Shown: piece after piece, positions 50,031 through 60,602 of the stretch
How the letters are laid out: the number at the start of each line of letters is the position of its first letter
How positions within the stretch are numbered: the first letter of the stretch is position 1
DNA from: Daphnia pulex
Lineage: Eukaryota; Arthropoda; Branchiopoda; Diplostraca; Daphniidae
Direction: 5' to 3'
Assembly (NCBI RefSeq): GCF_021134715.1
Contig: NC_060026.1
Span: 13,693,001-13,757,000, forward strand
DNA length: 64,000 nucleotides
Made by a program: the position numbers and the translations under genes
Notes under the pieces: model-generated
What the model saw: the letters and a program-made list of their open reading frames with translations, nothing else
Told to the model about the DNA's origin: nothing
Databases searched by the model: none

Positions 50031-51015
50031 TTTTTCATCCTCGGGTTTTTACGTCATTTATATTCGAAAAAAAAAGAACTGAAAATTGTGTCCGAGATGG
50101 GATCTTCCATCTCTTTCGTCTTTTCCCCTATAGATTCTTATATAGACGGCCGGGATTTTATTCTCTGGCTCTCGCAGTGAATTTGCAACGATGTTGTTTC
50201 GGTTAAACTGCCAAAGGAAAAATTTAAGAATTTAAACTCGAGAAATTGATGGGACAAGGTGGCGAACTCTTCTCTCGCCAGCCTTTGGCGTCGTTATCAA
50301 TCCTATCGCGCATCTCCTCTGCCGAGTGTCGTTTAAAAACAAAAATTTAATTAAAAAGCTTTTTTCGTTCATTAGGGTTCGCCGTCTCTCTTACAGCAGT
50401 AGCCAACTTTCGAGTACTACGGCGTTCAACAATGTCCCATCCGTCTTACGATGATAATAATCGGTCTGACATGCCCCAACGAATTTATCTGTTTTTTTTT
50501 TTTAATTGTTAGTAGTTGGTGTGTTAGTAAGGGTTAGTACATCCATAGTTTATATTATTATACAGCTAGCAATTGTTGCTCTCCCCGAAAATGCATTAAG
50601 TTCGCCATTTGGTCGCTAGATGAGGCATTGACAGATTTTAATCTAGTCGTCTGCTTCAATTCACAACATAAACATTCGACGTGTTTAGCAATCACGGAAG
50701 TTATTTTGTGTTCATGCAAATTGTATAGTAAAATTTACAAGGTCTTGGCCATCATAATGGTCTTTCCGACGTTCGACGTGATCGCTTTAGGGGCCAGACG
50801 TTCCCATATTTACTTTCTTTATTATAGGTTATAATGTTGAGTCGGGAATACGTCCTGCAGAAACTTGGAGGGCATTACCCTTTTAGTCAAATTTGAACTT
50901 GAGATTACAATTTTGAAAGAACACAGGTTTGATTTACTGGAATAAAAAGACCCAATATTGGTATTTTAAAGGCTTGTTTTTTTCCCCCAGACGTGCAGTG
51001 TATCTTATATACAGG
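50031..51015. other. Intergenic region and probable 5'UTR of TMEM94
   Basis: No coding gene was recognised. A poly-pyrimidine acceptor (TTTTTTTCCCCCAG, ending at 50990) just before the TMEM94 start codon indicates a spliced 5'UTR. The promoter probably lies in 50200-50900, but no TATA box is evident. Confidence 0.45.
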
Positions 51016-54000
51016 ATGGAGAAGAGAGGGCTCAGCACATCAGAGGCTCTTCAGATATTATTGGATGACATGAATGATGTTATAGAACAGGATAAGTTGC
51101 AGGATGTCAAACAAAACAAGTAGCTTATTTTTTAAAATTATCAAATCAAATAAAGTAATTCCTATTGCTACATTTTTCAGATTTGCGAGCTGCAACATGC
51201 TCTTTCGTTTAATGAAAACATCCCTTCAAATCAGAGAGCCGTTGTGCACTTTCAACTGGATATCATTATCAGTCCTAAGTGCTGAAGTGATAGCTATGCT
51301 GGTTGCCTACGAGATTCACGATTATCAACAGTAATACTTTCAACAATAATGGCCAAATCCTGTATTATTAATTCCCATTTCAATATTAGATCACAGGCAT
51401 TATTGTGGGAAGCTGTCTTACTTTTATTATTGGCTGTGTTCAATTTTTCATTCGCTTGCTGTGATACACGCTTGCGTGTAACTGAAATGCGCACTCGAAC
51501 CGAGTGGCTCCGGAATTTTGTTAATGAATGGAAACACAAATGTGAATGGAGCCCAGAGAATTACCCTCACATCCATAGTCCACAGTCACCTAGCATAACT
51601 TTGCAACCCACCATAAGAGATGGAAATATAGTCAACCTACCTTGGGCTCTTCTAGTAAAGGGAGATGTAATAGTACTTCGACCCGGTCAACCTGCTCCTG
51701 GACGCTGTAGAAATGTAAAGGTATTACAAAAGTGCAAACTAAATTTTTCCAACCACGAATCTTAATAAGAATTTTATTTACAGACTTTAGGTAATGATGA
51801 ATCAAACTTTGTGTTGGAGGCGGACGAAATTTATACGCCACTGACCGACTCGGACAAAGCGGGTCCGTTTAACACGCCACTATTGCGCCGACCTTTACCT
51901 TGCACTTATTGCGTTCTCGAAGAAACCCCTTACGTCCATTCAATCCAAGTTGCTCTGAAAGAAGCTTTGAATCGGCCCACTGGCGTTCTTCATAAAGAAA
52001 AATTTTTGTGTTTTGCCGTCTGTTTGGAGCAGTTTATCGCCCCAATTTTTCTGGTGAGTTTATTATTGTGTTTCTTTGTTCACTAAGCTAATGAGTAACT
52101 TTGGTTTAAATAGGTCCTTTTACTAGTGTTCAATGCTGGGCGCTACTTTTACTTTTCAGATCACCTTAGTACCGGTCATTGGACAGAAATGTTTCTCGTC
52201 CAACCCTGCCTAGTGGTGCTTCCTCTTCTTCCAATTATTTTACCTGTCGCCTGGCTCTTAATCAATGTCTATGGCGTTGCCCTTATTCTTGCTCTCTTCT
52301 ACACAGCGCGTCATTACAAAGTAAGTTGATTGTCAGTTGTTTCAAATTTGACAAAGTCAATTAATTTTCATTTATGACGCTCAGGTTAGCAACGATCCGT
52401 TTGAGGATGCAGAAGTCACCGCCCCAACTCATTCTTCATTCTGGATCAAATGTAAAGAAATGAAACCTTATTTCCTAGACACATTAATGGGTAGGGGCAA
52501 GTCACCCTTCCGCACCGGAAACATTTTTCAAACACTATCTTCTGTCACGGTAATGAATTGAAACATTCAAAAAATTAATCATTCATTTAATTTTGCCTCT
52601 GATTGGGTTAAGGCACTTTGTTGTGTGGACAAGAAAGGGATTTTATCATGGCCCAATCCCACGGCGGAGAAAATCTTTTTCCTGCGAAATGGCTCATGGG
52701 GACATCAGCAAACTGATTTTAAAGAAGAAACAGTCACTCTCAAACCCAGCAGCACAGCGGTTGGGGCCATTTTAAAAAAGGGGAAAGATAGCGCTAAAAA
52801 GACGCGGAAGCGCTCGAATAAGCGGAATTATGCGGAACGTAATTATCATTTAATTACAGCCGTTTTCTTATATTTAGAACGCCTTCAAATCCTAAAGAAT
52901 TCAATGTAGATGTTCGAAGTAGCTACGAGACTAGAGCAGAAGTCCTGGACTTGAGTCACGACTGCACCGCACCTTTCCGTCTCCAGTTTGACGATCCTTC
53001 TTGGCAGCAGTACATGGGATCGTTGAAACCTCTAGGTCTGGCCATCCTGTTGAACACCTGTAACCCTTCTACTCAGGAGCGATACAGCCAGTTCTGTTCC
53101 CACCTTGCCTGTCTCAGCAAATTCCACGAAGATACTGTCCCGGTTACAAATCGACGGTATGACAGTTAGATCTCTTTGGCTTTTATAGGCTACGCAATGC
53201 ATCGTGCAACATATGCTTCTGCATGTTTGCCTATGATTTTTGTCATAGTTTTTTAGCATCTAGTATACTGGTGCCCAGGAACGGATGATAATAATAATTT
53301 AAATTATTTGTTCACGTGTGGTATTATTGTTTATTATTGTATATAGTATATAACTACATCGGAAGCTTGATTTTTTGGATCTGTAGAGAATGGGATGAAG
53401 TACGAGCTCACCTGAGCATGTGCGACAGTTCGCGTACCACCGTTGCGATGAATAACCTCTTAACACATGGGTTGGTTTTTTGTTATGTTTGCTATGATTC
53501 TGTGTGCCTTTCCGTTTGTGGCCTTAATTTTCTTGTCCTGTTTTTCTTTTAAGTTTAAAATCTCATTTTATTTTTAGATGATTTCTGTTGTTTGACATTA
53601 AATCTTACATGTTACAGTTGCCTGTGTGAATTGGCCAAACAAATTGGTTTCCAGAATACTGCCCGCAACATTTTTTCTTTAAAAGATCAACTTTTCATCT
53701 TTCGACATGTGAGTTTCTTTCTGGGAAATTACCGAAGACAATTTTTGTTAATGGAATTATTATATTTTTCTCCAGCAAGCGGATCCTTCCAGTCGCAAGG
53801 ACAGACTGGCTCGCAGCTTGTCTCTTCCGAAATTAAAATTTCCTTTCCCGAATATGGTCGGTGTCTGTGTTCAAGAATCCAACACGGGCCGGTTTCAATT
53901 ACTATCACAAGGTACAGGTGAAATTCTATTGGATGCCTGTGTCGACTACTGGAACGGTATTGACCTCTGCCCACTGACATTGGCCGATAGGTATTCTGAA

Positions 54001-57000
54001 TTAATTTTAAAATATTTTCTTTAATTTAAATTTAATTTCTTTGGGGGTTGGACAGGAAGAGGATCCTCGATTTCTACAATCGCAGTAGCTTGACGGCCTA
54101 TTGTACAGCTTTCTCTTACCGGCCGGTGGATGCTCGCTACCGTGAAACAACTGTGTGCGGAGGAGCCGAGTCACTGTTTCACAATTCCGGAGTCTATTTG
54201 GAGTTGCCTACGGATAGTTCTCACCTCTACCATCCACAGCGAAGCCCAACACCGGAAGGCAATGAATCGCTCTCGCGCATCCATTCAGACGGCAACCTTT
54301 ATTGCGCAACAACAACTGCCGGCTATTATTCGAGATCCAACGATTCCTCCATGGCCGAATCGCCAAACGAACCTAGTCCTAATTCCCCGGAAGGTGTTTT
54401 TCAACTCCAGTGCAACCAGACTTTTGTCGGCATGGTCACCATGCAATATCAAGCCAGGACTGATATGGTATAATTCGATTTTCTTATATCTTGAATTGAA
54501 TTGAATTGTACATTTTTATCCGCTCTAGGTTCAACTGATCGAACAGTTGGACAAGTCGTCGGTGCGTTTCGTTCATTTCAGCAAAGAAAACGAGCTGCGA
54601 TCGCGAGTCTTTTCAGAGAAAATGGGTTTGGAAAGCGGCTGGAACTGCCACATCAGTCTACTTAGCGAAAACGATGGCGAAATCAAAGAAGAAGGGAACG
54701 AGGAAATGACCAAGCGGCGCCAGAACAAATCGTCCATGAGCTTGTTGAACAAGGACGAGTTTGGTGCGCTGAACGTCTCTGCCAAGAACCCGCATTGCCT
54801 GAGCATTTCCGCTCCTAGCGCCATCAACATTGAAATGACTCAAGTCAAGTTTGAAGACGAGATATTTCTTCACAGCCTGACGGATGATGATTCCCAGTCG
54901 GAAAATTCGGATACTGATTTACTCAAAGATGAAGATCGAGACAGGTAAAGAATTGAATGAAAAAATAGTTCTATTTGTTTCTAGTTTTGTTTCTTTTAGA
55001 TTATTTCACTCTCAAAAGAGTCCGGTATCGGTGAAAACTCCGTCTCCGCAACGGCACAATTTGGTGAACTGTTCCAGTAATAGCAGTAGCCCATCTCTGG
55101 AGCGCTGTAACAGTCGGAGTAGAAGTAGCAGCAGCAGTAGCAGCAGTAGTAGTTCCAGCAGTAGTAGCAGTTCGAGTGTTTTACTCAACGTCGTTGGGGG
55201 TATGAAATGCTAATTAAATCATTAATTGTATCCCGAATTAATATGATTTGCTATCAGGAGTCGGTGGCAGTTGTTGGGATTTAAACTTGTCAAGATCACA
55301 GAGTCACGTTACGGAAAGTACAGAGCAGAGTGCTCCAGTAGCTTTTGACCTTACTAACCGGGTGAGTAAACATCTGATTAGTTTTATTTAAGGAATTTGT
55401 GATTATTTGCTATTTTTAAGGCTAAACTTCCAAGAGGAATTGAAGAGATCCGACCGCATATTGAAAATGTTGACAATGTTCCTCTTTTGGTGTCTTTGTT
55501 CACGGAGTCTACTCCCGCCGCTGCAAGAGAAATGGTAAAATAATTTTAAAAAAACTAAATCCAACGTTCCGTATTGACTGTTTGGGTTGAAATAGATCAA
55601 GATAATGCAGGAATATGGAGAAGTTGTGTGCATTGTCGGTTCCTCTGCATCCGCCTACAACTCCGCCATCTTCATGCAAGCCGATGCCAGGTATTTTAAT
55701 TTTAATTCGATGTTAATGCGACTAAATCATGTACTTTCCTTTATTACAGTTTGGCGGTGGAACCGCTGTACCCTCAAGTTTGCCAGCAAGTGCCCGTCTT
55801 CTCTTCTTTATCGCAGACAAATACTGTGTCTCCCGCCGAGTTGAGTCGCCGCCTCAATTCACTTCCCTGTGCGCTGTCTTTCCATCGGGATGAATTATCC
55901 TCGTTGCTCCATCTTGTCCTCGAGGCCCGTCACGTTGGCTTTTGCCTGCGCAATGTTCTTCAGTTATGGGCAGCCTCAATCGCCTCTCTGTCTACCGTCC
56001 AACTAGGAGCAGCTCTGCTCTTCCTTCCACCCATTTTCACGGCTGGCCAAATCCTTTGGTTTACTTGCGTCATCATTCCTCTATTGTCCATCAGTCTTAT
56101 TGGTGCTCCTACCGATCCTGGCGTTATGAACGTCGCTACCGGAAAAAATTCACGAAAAGTCGATAAAGGGGTAAATTTTGATTGAACTTTTATATCTTCT
56201 CGCGACTATTAATGAGCTTTGATTGCATCTGATAGACTTTCAAGTTCGTTTTGTGGAGCTATGGACTCAAATTCTTCCCATCGATGATCGTTCTCCTCAT
56301 CTTTTATGGCGCATCACTGCTATCCCTCTGCTCTTATGTCAGTCCCGACTGTCAAACGACATCCAACTGTTCGTGGGTTTATCCATCACGTAATGGAACT
56401 GTAGTGAAAGGGCTTTGGTCTGGCTGGGGAGAGCCGGCTCATCTGCCTCTTTTGTACACTATACAGCACAGCACCGCTTTGGCCTTTGTTATTTATCTAG
56501 GTATTCCGACTTAACTGATTTTTGATCAATTTCCGGCTTTTAACAATTTTTGTTTTTCATCTTTTTATAGTTTTTATATCCTTGTCGTTTGTTCATCGCC
56601 AATTCCACTTTTGGCAAGTCAATCCGTTTAGCAATCGATTGTGGATCGCTTGTTCCGGTGTCGTGTAAGCTTAAATATTTAATTTGATTATTTGATTCCC
56701 AAGTTAATGTTTTTGTGGATTACAAATACTGTAGGAGCATCTTGCAAATAATCTACTTTTCAATCGGCACCGGGGCGATTGGTGCCTATTCGACGACCGA
56801 TAATTCGTGCCCTTCGACCAGTTCGATATCCGGTTTTCCCCTTCCGGGATGGCTTCTCCTAGTATGGCCAATTCCCCTCATCGGGCTTAACGAATTGGTC
56901 AAACATTATGAGATCAAGTAAGCATAAGTCCTCATGTAACACCTAGAAATATGTTGTTTACTATGTATTTGTACTCTCTAAATTGCAGGGTCAATGTCCG

Positions 57001-57061
57001 GCTTCAGAAGAGAGCTCGCTTAGAGTTTGGAACAAAGCTCGGAATGAATTCCCCTTTTTGA
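51016..57061 (+). CDS. TMEM94: TMEM94-like P-type-ATPase-related membrane protein
   Basis: Twenty-two exons: 51016-51119, 51181-51330, 51390-51720, 51784-52053, 52114-52320, 52385-52549, 52613-52838, 52898-53156, 53387-53470, 53618-53708, 53776-53990, 54056-54467, 54529-54944, 55000-55199, 55258-55361, 55421-55534, 55596-55690, 55750-56170, 56236-56500, 56571-56664, 56735-56917, 56989-57061 (4479 nt, 1492 aa). Membrane segments occur near the N-terminus, around residues 250-345 and in the C-terminal quarter. GDVIVLRPGQ (about 176-185) recalls the A-domain of P-type ATPases, but no DKTGT phosphorylation motif is visible. Other marks are ALCCVDKKGILSWPNP, LDACVDYWNGID, EKMGLESGWNCHISL and the end LEFGTKLGMNSPF, as in vertebrate TMEM94. 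Human TMEM94 is an ER protein reported in Mg2+ handling; I recall this and cannot check it. A Ser-rich insert lies around 1010-1035. The exon 8 acceptor (AAG at 52897) is the weakest junction. Confidence 0.95.
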
Positions 57062-57180
57062 AAAGAAGAACAACATGACGTGATTTGTACGCTTGTGTAG
57101 TTTGCCAATTTGCTGATCTCTATATTACAAGACGAAAATGACATATATTTGTCAATGGCCTAATTTATTTTTTATTGATG

Positions 57181-57186
57181 AATAAA
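57181..57186 (+). terminator. AATAAA poly(A) signal of TMEM94
   Basis: AATAAA lies 120 bp after the TMEM94 stop and about 140 bp before the BLOC1S5 start. Confidence 0.7.
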
Positions 57187-57321
57187 AGTTCAACTTAAAT
57201 GTGTTTTCGTTTTTTTAAATAACCACGTAATCGTGGTGGCGCCACTGCAGTTTATTGGTACACTAGCAGACAGAATTTCTTCCAGAAAAAGCTGTCATGA
57301 TGACAGTCATGTGATGTTGAT

Positions 57322-57984
57322 ATGGAAAAAGACAAGCTGATTAATAAAGTTTCCCAAAGTATTTTCTGGTTTTGTTTTCGGATTTTGTCGAATTTTAATG
57401 TTGAGTTTACTTGTTTTAGATACCGGTGATATATTTTCAAGGTTGTTTGATCATAGACCGTTTCTCAACGGCGAAGTTCAACATTTCCTTCGGGAATTTG
57501 AAGTATTTTTGTAACTCTGAATTTGAAGTTAAAAATACTCGATTAATAAATTTCTCTTTGAAAAAGGAGAAGAAAAAATCTACAGACATTGGACTCTTGC
57601 TGAAAAACTGTGAGAAACTAACAGATTTGAATGACTTATTGAACACTGTTGTTAGTGACAATACAAAAGAAGCAATCTCAAATCTTGTGGAGAGTGTTTC
57701 AAAAACTACTGCATCTATTGAAGCAGCTTCTTCCCCGAAGCCAATTGAAGTAGGTTGTGTATTTAAAATTTAAATGTTCATTAATATAAACACAAATATT
57801 ATCTTATCCATAGGAAAACAGATATCTATTAGAAAACGAATTGTTGCGTCAGAAAAAGAGAGAATTTCATAAGGAAACCAATAAAGAAAAGTTGTCATCT
57901 CTTGATAGTCATTTGCAAGAAAAAGAACAAGAGTTAAGAAAACATTACCAACAGCTAGAAGAAAACTTAAAAATCAAGTTATAA
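57322..57984 (+). CDS. BLOC1S5: BLOC-1 subunit 5 (muted)
   Basis: Four exons: 57322-57358, 57420-57502, 57567-57749, 57814-57984 (474 nt, 157 aa; human 187). The signature block is [20 protein letters not shown] followed by LREFEEKKK, which parallels the SRLLDHRP...F.KEFEEKR block of vertebrate muted. The remainder is helical and coiled-coil (about 85-157). The 64-bp second intron happens to be open in another frame, which can mislead gene callers into a start at 57426. BLOC-1 is a cytosolic complex for sorting to lysosome-related organelles. The stop TAA (57982-57984) overlaps the ATG of TMEM199 by one base, and there is no room for a separate promoter unless it lies within this gene, so both are probably made from one mRNA. 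Confidence 0.88.
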
Positions 57985-58728
57985 TGGCGTTAACAATCAA
58001 CCCATCTAAAGCACTGAGTGAATTCATCAAATCACTGCCGGAAAAAGATGACTACCCACCAAATTTAAAAGAGTTACGGAATTCTGAAGAAAAAGTCTTG
58101 CTCACCAACTTAGACATGAGATGGATCGGGAATTACATCAGAAAGGTACTCACCAGATATCACTTCCATTGAACTTTTCTAATCAAACTTTTCTACTTTA
58201 ACAGATGGAGAGTCCAAAAGTATACCTTCATGAATTAATTAAAGGCTGTGACGTTGTGATACCGTCGCCTCCACCAGATCCTCCTAGAAATAAAGAACTT
58301 GAAGCTCGGATCGTGCGATTACGCAAAGAACAAGAGCAGCGAGTGTACAATAAAATGATTCAAAATGTTTCTCGCACACCCGAAGGCAAGGAGGAATCTT
58401 TTGCCGCCGAAAGTAAGTCCAATTGAACGATTTTCCAAACTATTTCCAGCTAATTAATTTGTTTTTCAATTTAATCACAGTGAAACTTATTAACTCGCAG
58501 CTGATTGAAGTGCTCGGATTTGCTGTTTCTTTGTTTGCTGCCTTTGCTTTCGGTTTCACCGGAATCAATTACATGATCGGACCACTAGACTTCGGCATTC
58601 GAGCTCTCTTGGGTGTTGTTTCCGCTTTGATTGTGGCCATCGCCGAACTGTATTTCCTCGCCAGAGTTCTCGGTGATTACGAGTTTTTCCACTTCCAAAA
58701 GCAAAAAGGCAAATTGAAAATTTCTTAG
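57984..58728 (+). CDS. TMEM199: TMEM199 / Vma12-like V-ATPase assembly factor
   Basis: Three exons: 57984-58145, 58205-58412, 58481-58728 (618 nt, 205 aa). The N-terminal half is cytosolic with [20 protein letters not shown] and a charged helix ([20 protein letters not shown]), the Vma12 family core. Two membrane spans follow (about 131-150 and 163-185). Vma12/TMEM199 acts at the ER and Golgi in assembling the Vo sector of the vacuolar proton pump. The ATG overlaps the BLOC1S5 stop (TAATG), consistent with translation by termination-reinitiation from a dicistronic mRNA. A variant AATACA poly(A) signal lies at 58762-58767. Confidence 0.93.
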
Positions 58729-59795
58729 TATTTTTTTTCCATCTGTATTTTTGCGTTTCGTAATACATTTTCTTTACATACTACACCACTCTTGAAACCA
58801 AAAGAGAACGGTTCTCCGCAGGTAGACTAGAGAATATTCGTTACGGATAATTTGCGCTTCCCATAACTGGGAAAAAGATTGTAACACGATTTGTAAGTTT
58901 ACAGTTTGGCAAGTGCTTTCCCTTTATGTGGAACTATAGCGCGATAAAAAATGGCTAGATACAAAGTAGGCTACTAGGTGAAAGTTTGACAATGACAAGA
59001 GTGAAAATCATTTTTTTTAACAAATTGCAAATTGCAAACAAATGGCGCGTGCTGTTCGCGGAATTTTCGTTATGGAACTTTTCTAGTCACGTCAAAGCTT
59101 AGGAATTGGTTCCCAGCGATTCTTGTTACTTAGCGGCGCTCCAATAACGTCGCATCACGAAAGGAAGTCAGAATGAGTTTGCGAAAACGGATTCAAGTGG
59201 TATCTGGACCACATTTAACTATAAGCAAATTCCAAATGTTGCTGGTACACGCCAGACAGGCTGTCTGCAATCGGTATTCGGGTATTTCCTTGTATTTTTA
59301 CAACAAGATTTTACAACATAGACAATGGAAAATCCACATAGTTGAAATAGTAAAATAATAACATTTTATCGAGCTTTTTGGTCGTATTCTCATAAACAAC
59401 ATGGCGATATCAAATTCATTGTTGGGCGGGGGCGTTAAATATTGCAGCAACAAACTCCGGGATAAGAAAATGTCGATTAAGAATATATCCATAAATAGAT
59501 CAAAATCCAGACGGGGAGAAATGGTTACCACCTACTGCGTGAATATAGGTGAAGTGATGCCATCTGCGGCGCACGATCTTATTGTAAAAACTGACAGAAT
59601 AACGTTAGACTTCATAACAGTCTGTTATTGGCAATTTTGCGCGATGGGAAGCAAAATAGACGTAGGAAAAAGCTGATATAGAAAGGAGAAAGAAGTAAGA
59701 AGTAAAAAACAACTTTCCACCGCAAAAATCATTCGTCCTTGCCGCCATATAGAAACGCCCGGCAATTGTTAAAAGCTCATCCCCAAACGGACGGA
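58729..59795. other. Intergenic region before the cuticle gene
   Basis: It contains the 3'UTR of the BLOC1S5-TMEM199 transcript and then about 900 bp in which I recognise no gene. Short open frames around 59173-59358 and 59401-59676 lack splice partners and family motifs. Confidence 0.55.
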
Positions 59796-59802
59796 TATAT
59801 AA
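59796..59802 (+). promoter_or_regulatory. TATA box of the cuticle gene with TCAGTT initiator
   Basis: TATATAA is followed by an arthropod-type initiator TCAGTT with its A at 59831, 35 bp downstream. The ATG is 33 bp further on. Confidence 0.7.
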
Positions 59803-59863
59803 GGCTGTGCGGATTGCTACCAAAAGCATCAGTTCTTCCAGCTCCATCCACTACTAAACAACA

Positions 59864-60391
59864 ATGCATCAGGTAAATGATTCGCTTATTCTCAATACCA
59901 AAAGAATTCGGCTGATTTAACTTTGATTCAATTATTTTTGAAACAATTTTAGTTTGTCGTCGTCGTCGTTTTCGCTGTTGCAGCTTTCGCAGCTGAGCTA
60001 CCGTACCCTAAACCACAAGCAGCTGGTTATCCCGCTCCCAGTTACAACCAGGAGGTAGTAATATGATTTTATAATTTAATTCGACTAAATGTTGTTAACA
60101 AGATTGATTTCTCCTTAGCCCCTGATGCCTTACAACTTTGGTTATGCAGTCAACGATGCTCCAACTTACAACAACTTTGCTCACCAGGAGACGGCCGACA
60201 CCAAAGCCGTGACCGGATCTTACCGTGTCGCTTTGCCCGATGGCCGCACCCAGATCGTCACTTATAAGGCCGACGAATACGGATACGTTGCCGACGTGAA
60301 ATACGAGGGTGAAGCCAAATATCCTGAATACAGTAAACCAGCTTACCAACAATCTTACCAACCGGCACCAGCCCCCAGCTACAAACCCTGA
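59864..60391 (+). CDS. RR-type cuticular protein (chitin_bind_4)
   Basis: Three exons: 59864-59872, 59953-60054, 60119-60391 (384 nt, 127 aa). A signal peptide (MHQFVVVVVFAVAAFAA) is interrupted after codon 3 by the first intron, a layout typical of arthropod cuticle genes. The Rebers-Riddiford domain covers about 45-105: YNFGYAVNDAPTYNNFAHQE, then GSYRVALPDGRTQIVTYKAD and EYGYVADVKYEGEAKYPEY. A Gln/Pro/Ala/Tyr-rich tail (QQSYQPAPAPSYKP) ends the protein. It would be secreted by epidermis and bind chitin. Expression is probably tied to the molt cycle, which is inference. Confidence 0.96.
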
Positions 60392-60596
60392 ACACTTAAG
60401 TCAGAGCGTTTGATCGTGTTTGATAACATCAACATATTAGCCCTCAACTTGTATACATAAATCCCAACTATAGATACCAAATAAGCTCTAGAGATAATCA
60501 TTCGGATAATACGCGAATCAAAGAGAATGTATTACCTGATTTCCCTGAACAGTTTTGAACCCCCAAAATGTGAAATTTGCATGCAGATGAATCAGA

Positions 60597-60602
60597 AATA
60601 AA
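60597..60602 (+). terminator. AATAAA poly(A) signal of the cuticle gene
   Basis: AATAAA lies 206 bp after the stop codon in AT-rich sequence. Confidence 0.6.

Noticed and set aside
57426-57773. Continuous open frame in the BLOC1S5 region starting MIYFQG
   Set aside because: It reads exon 2 in the wrong frame and translates a 64-bp intron. The spliced frame gives the conserved SRLFDHRP...EFEEKK block.
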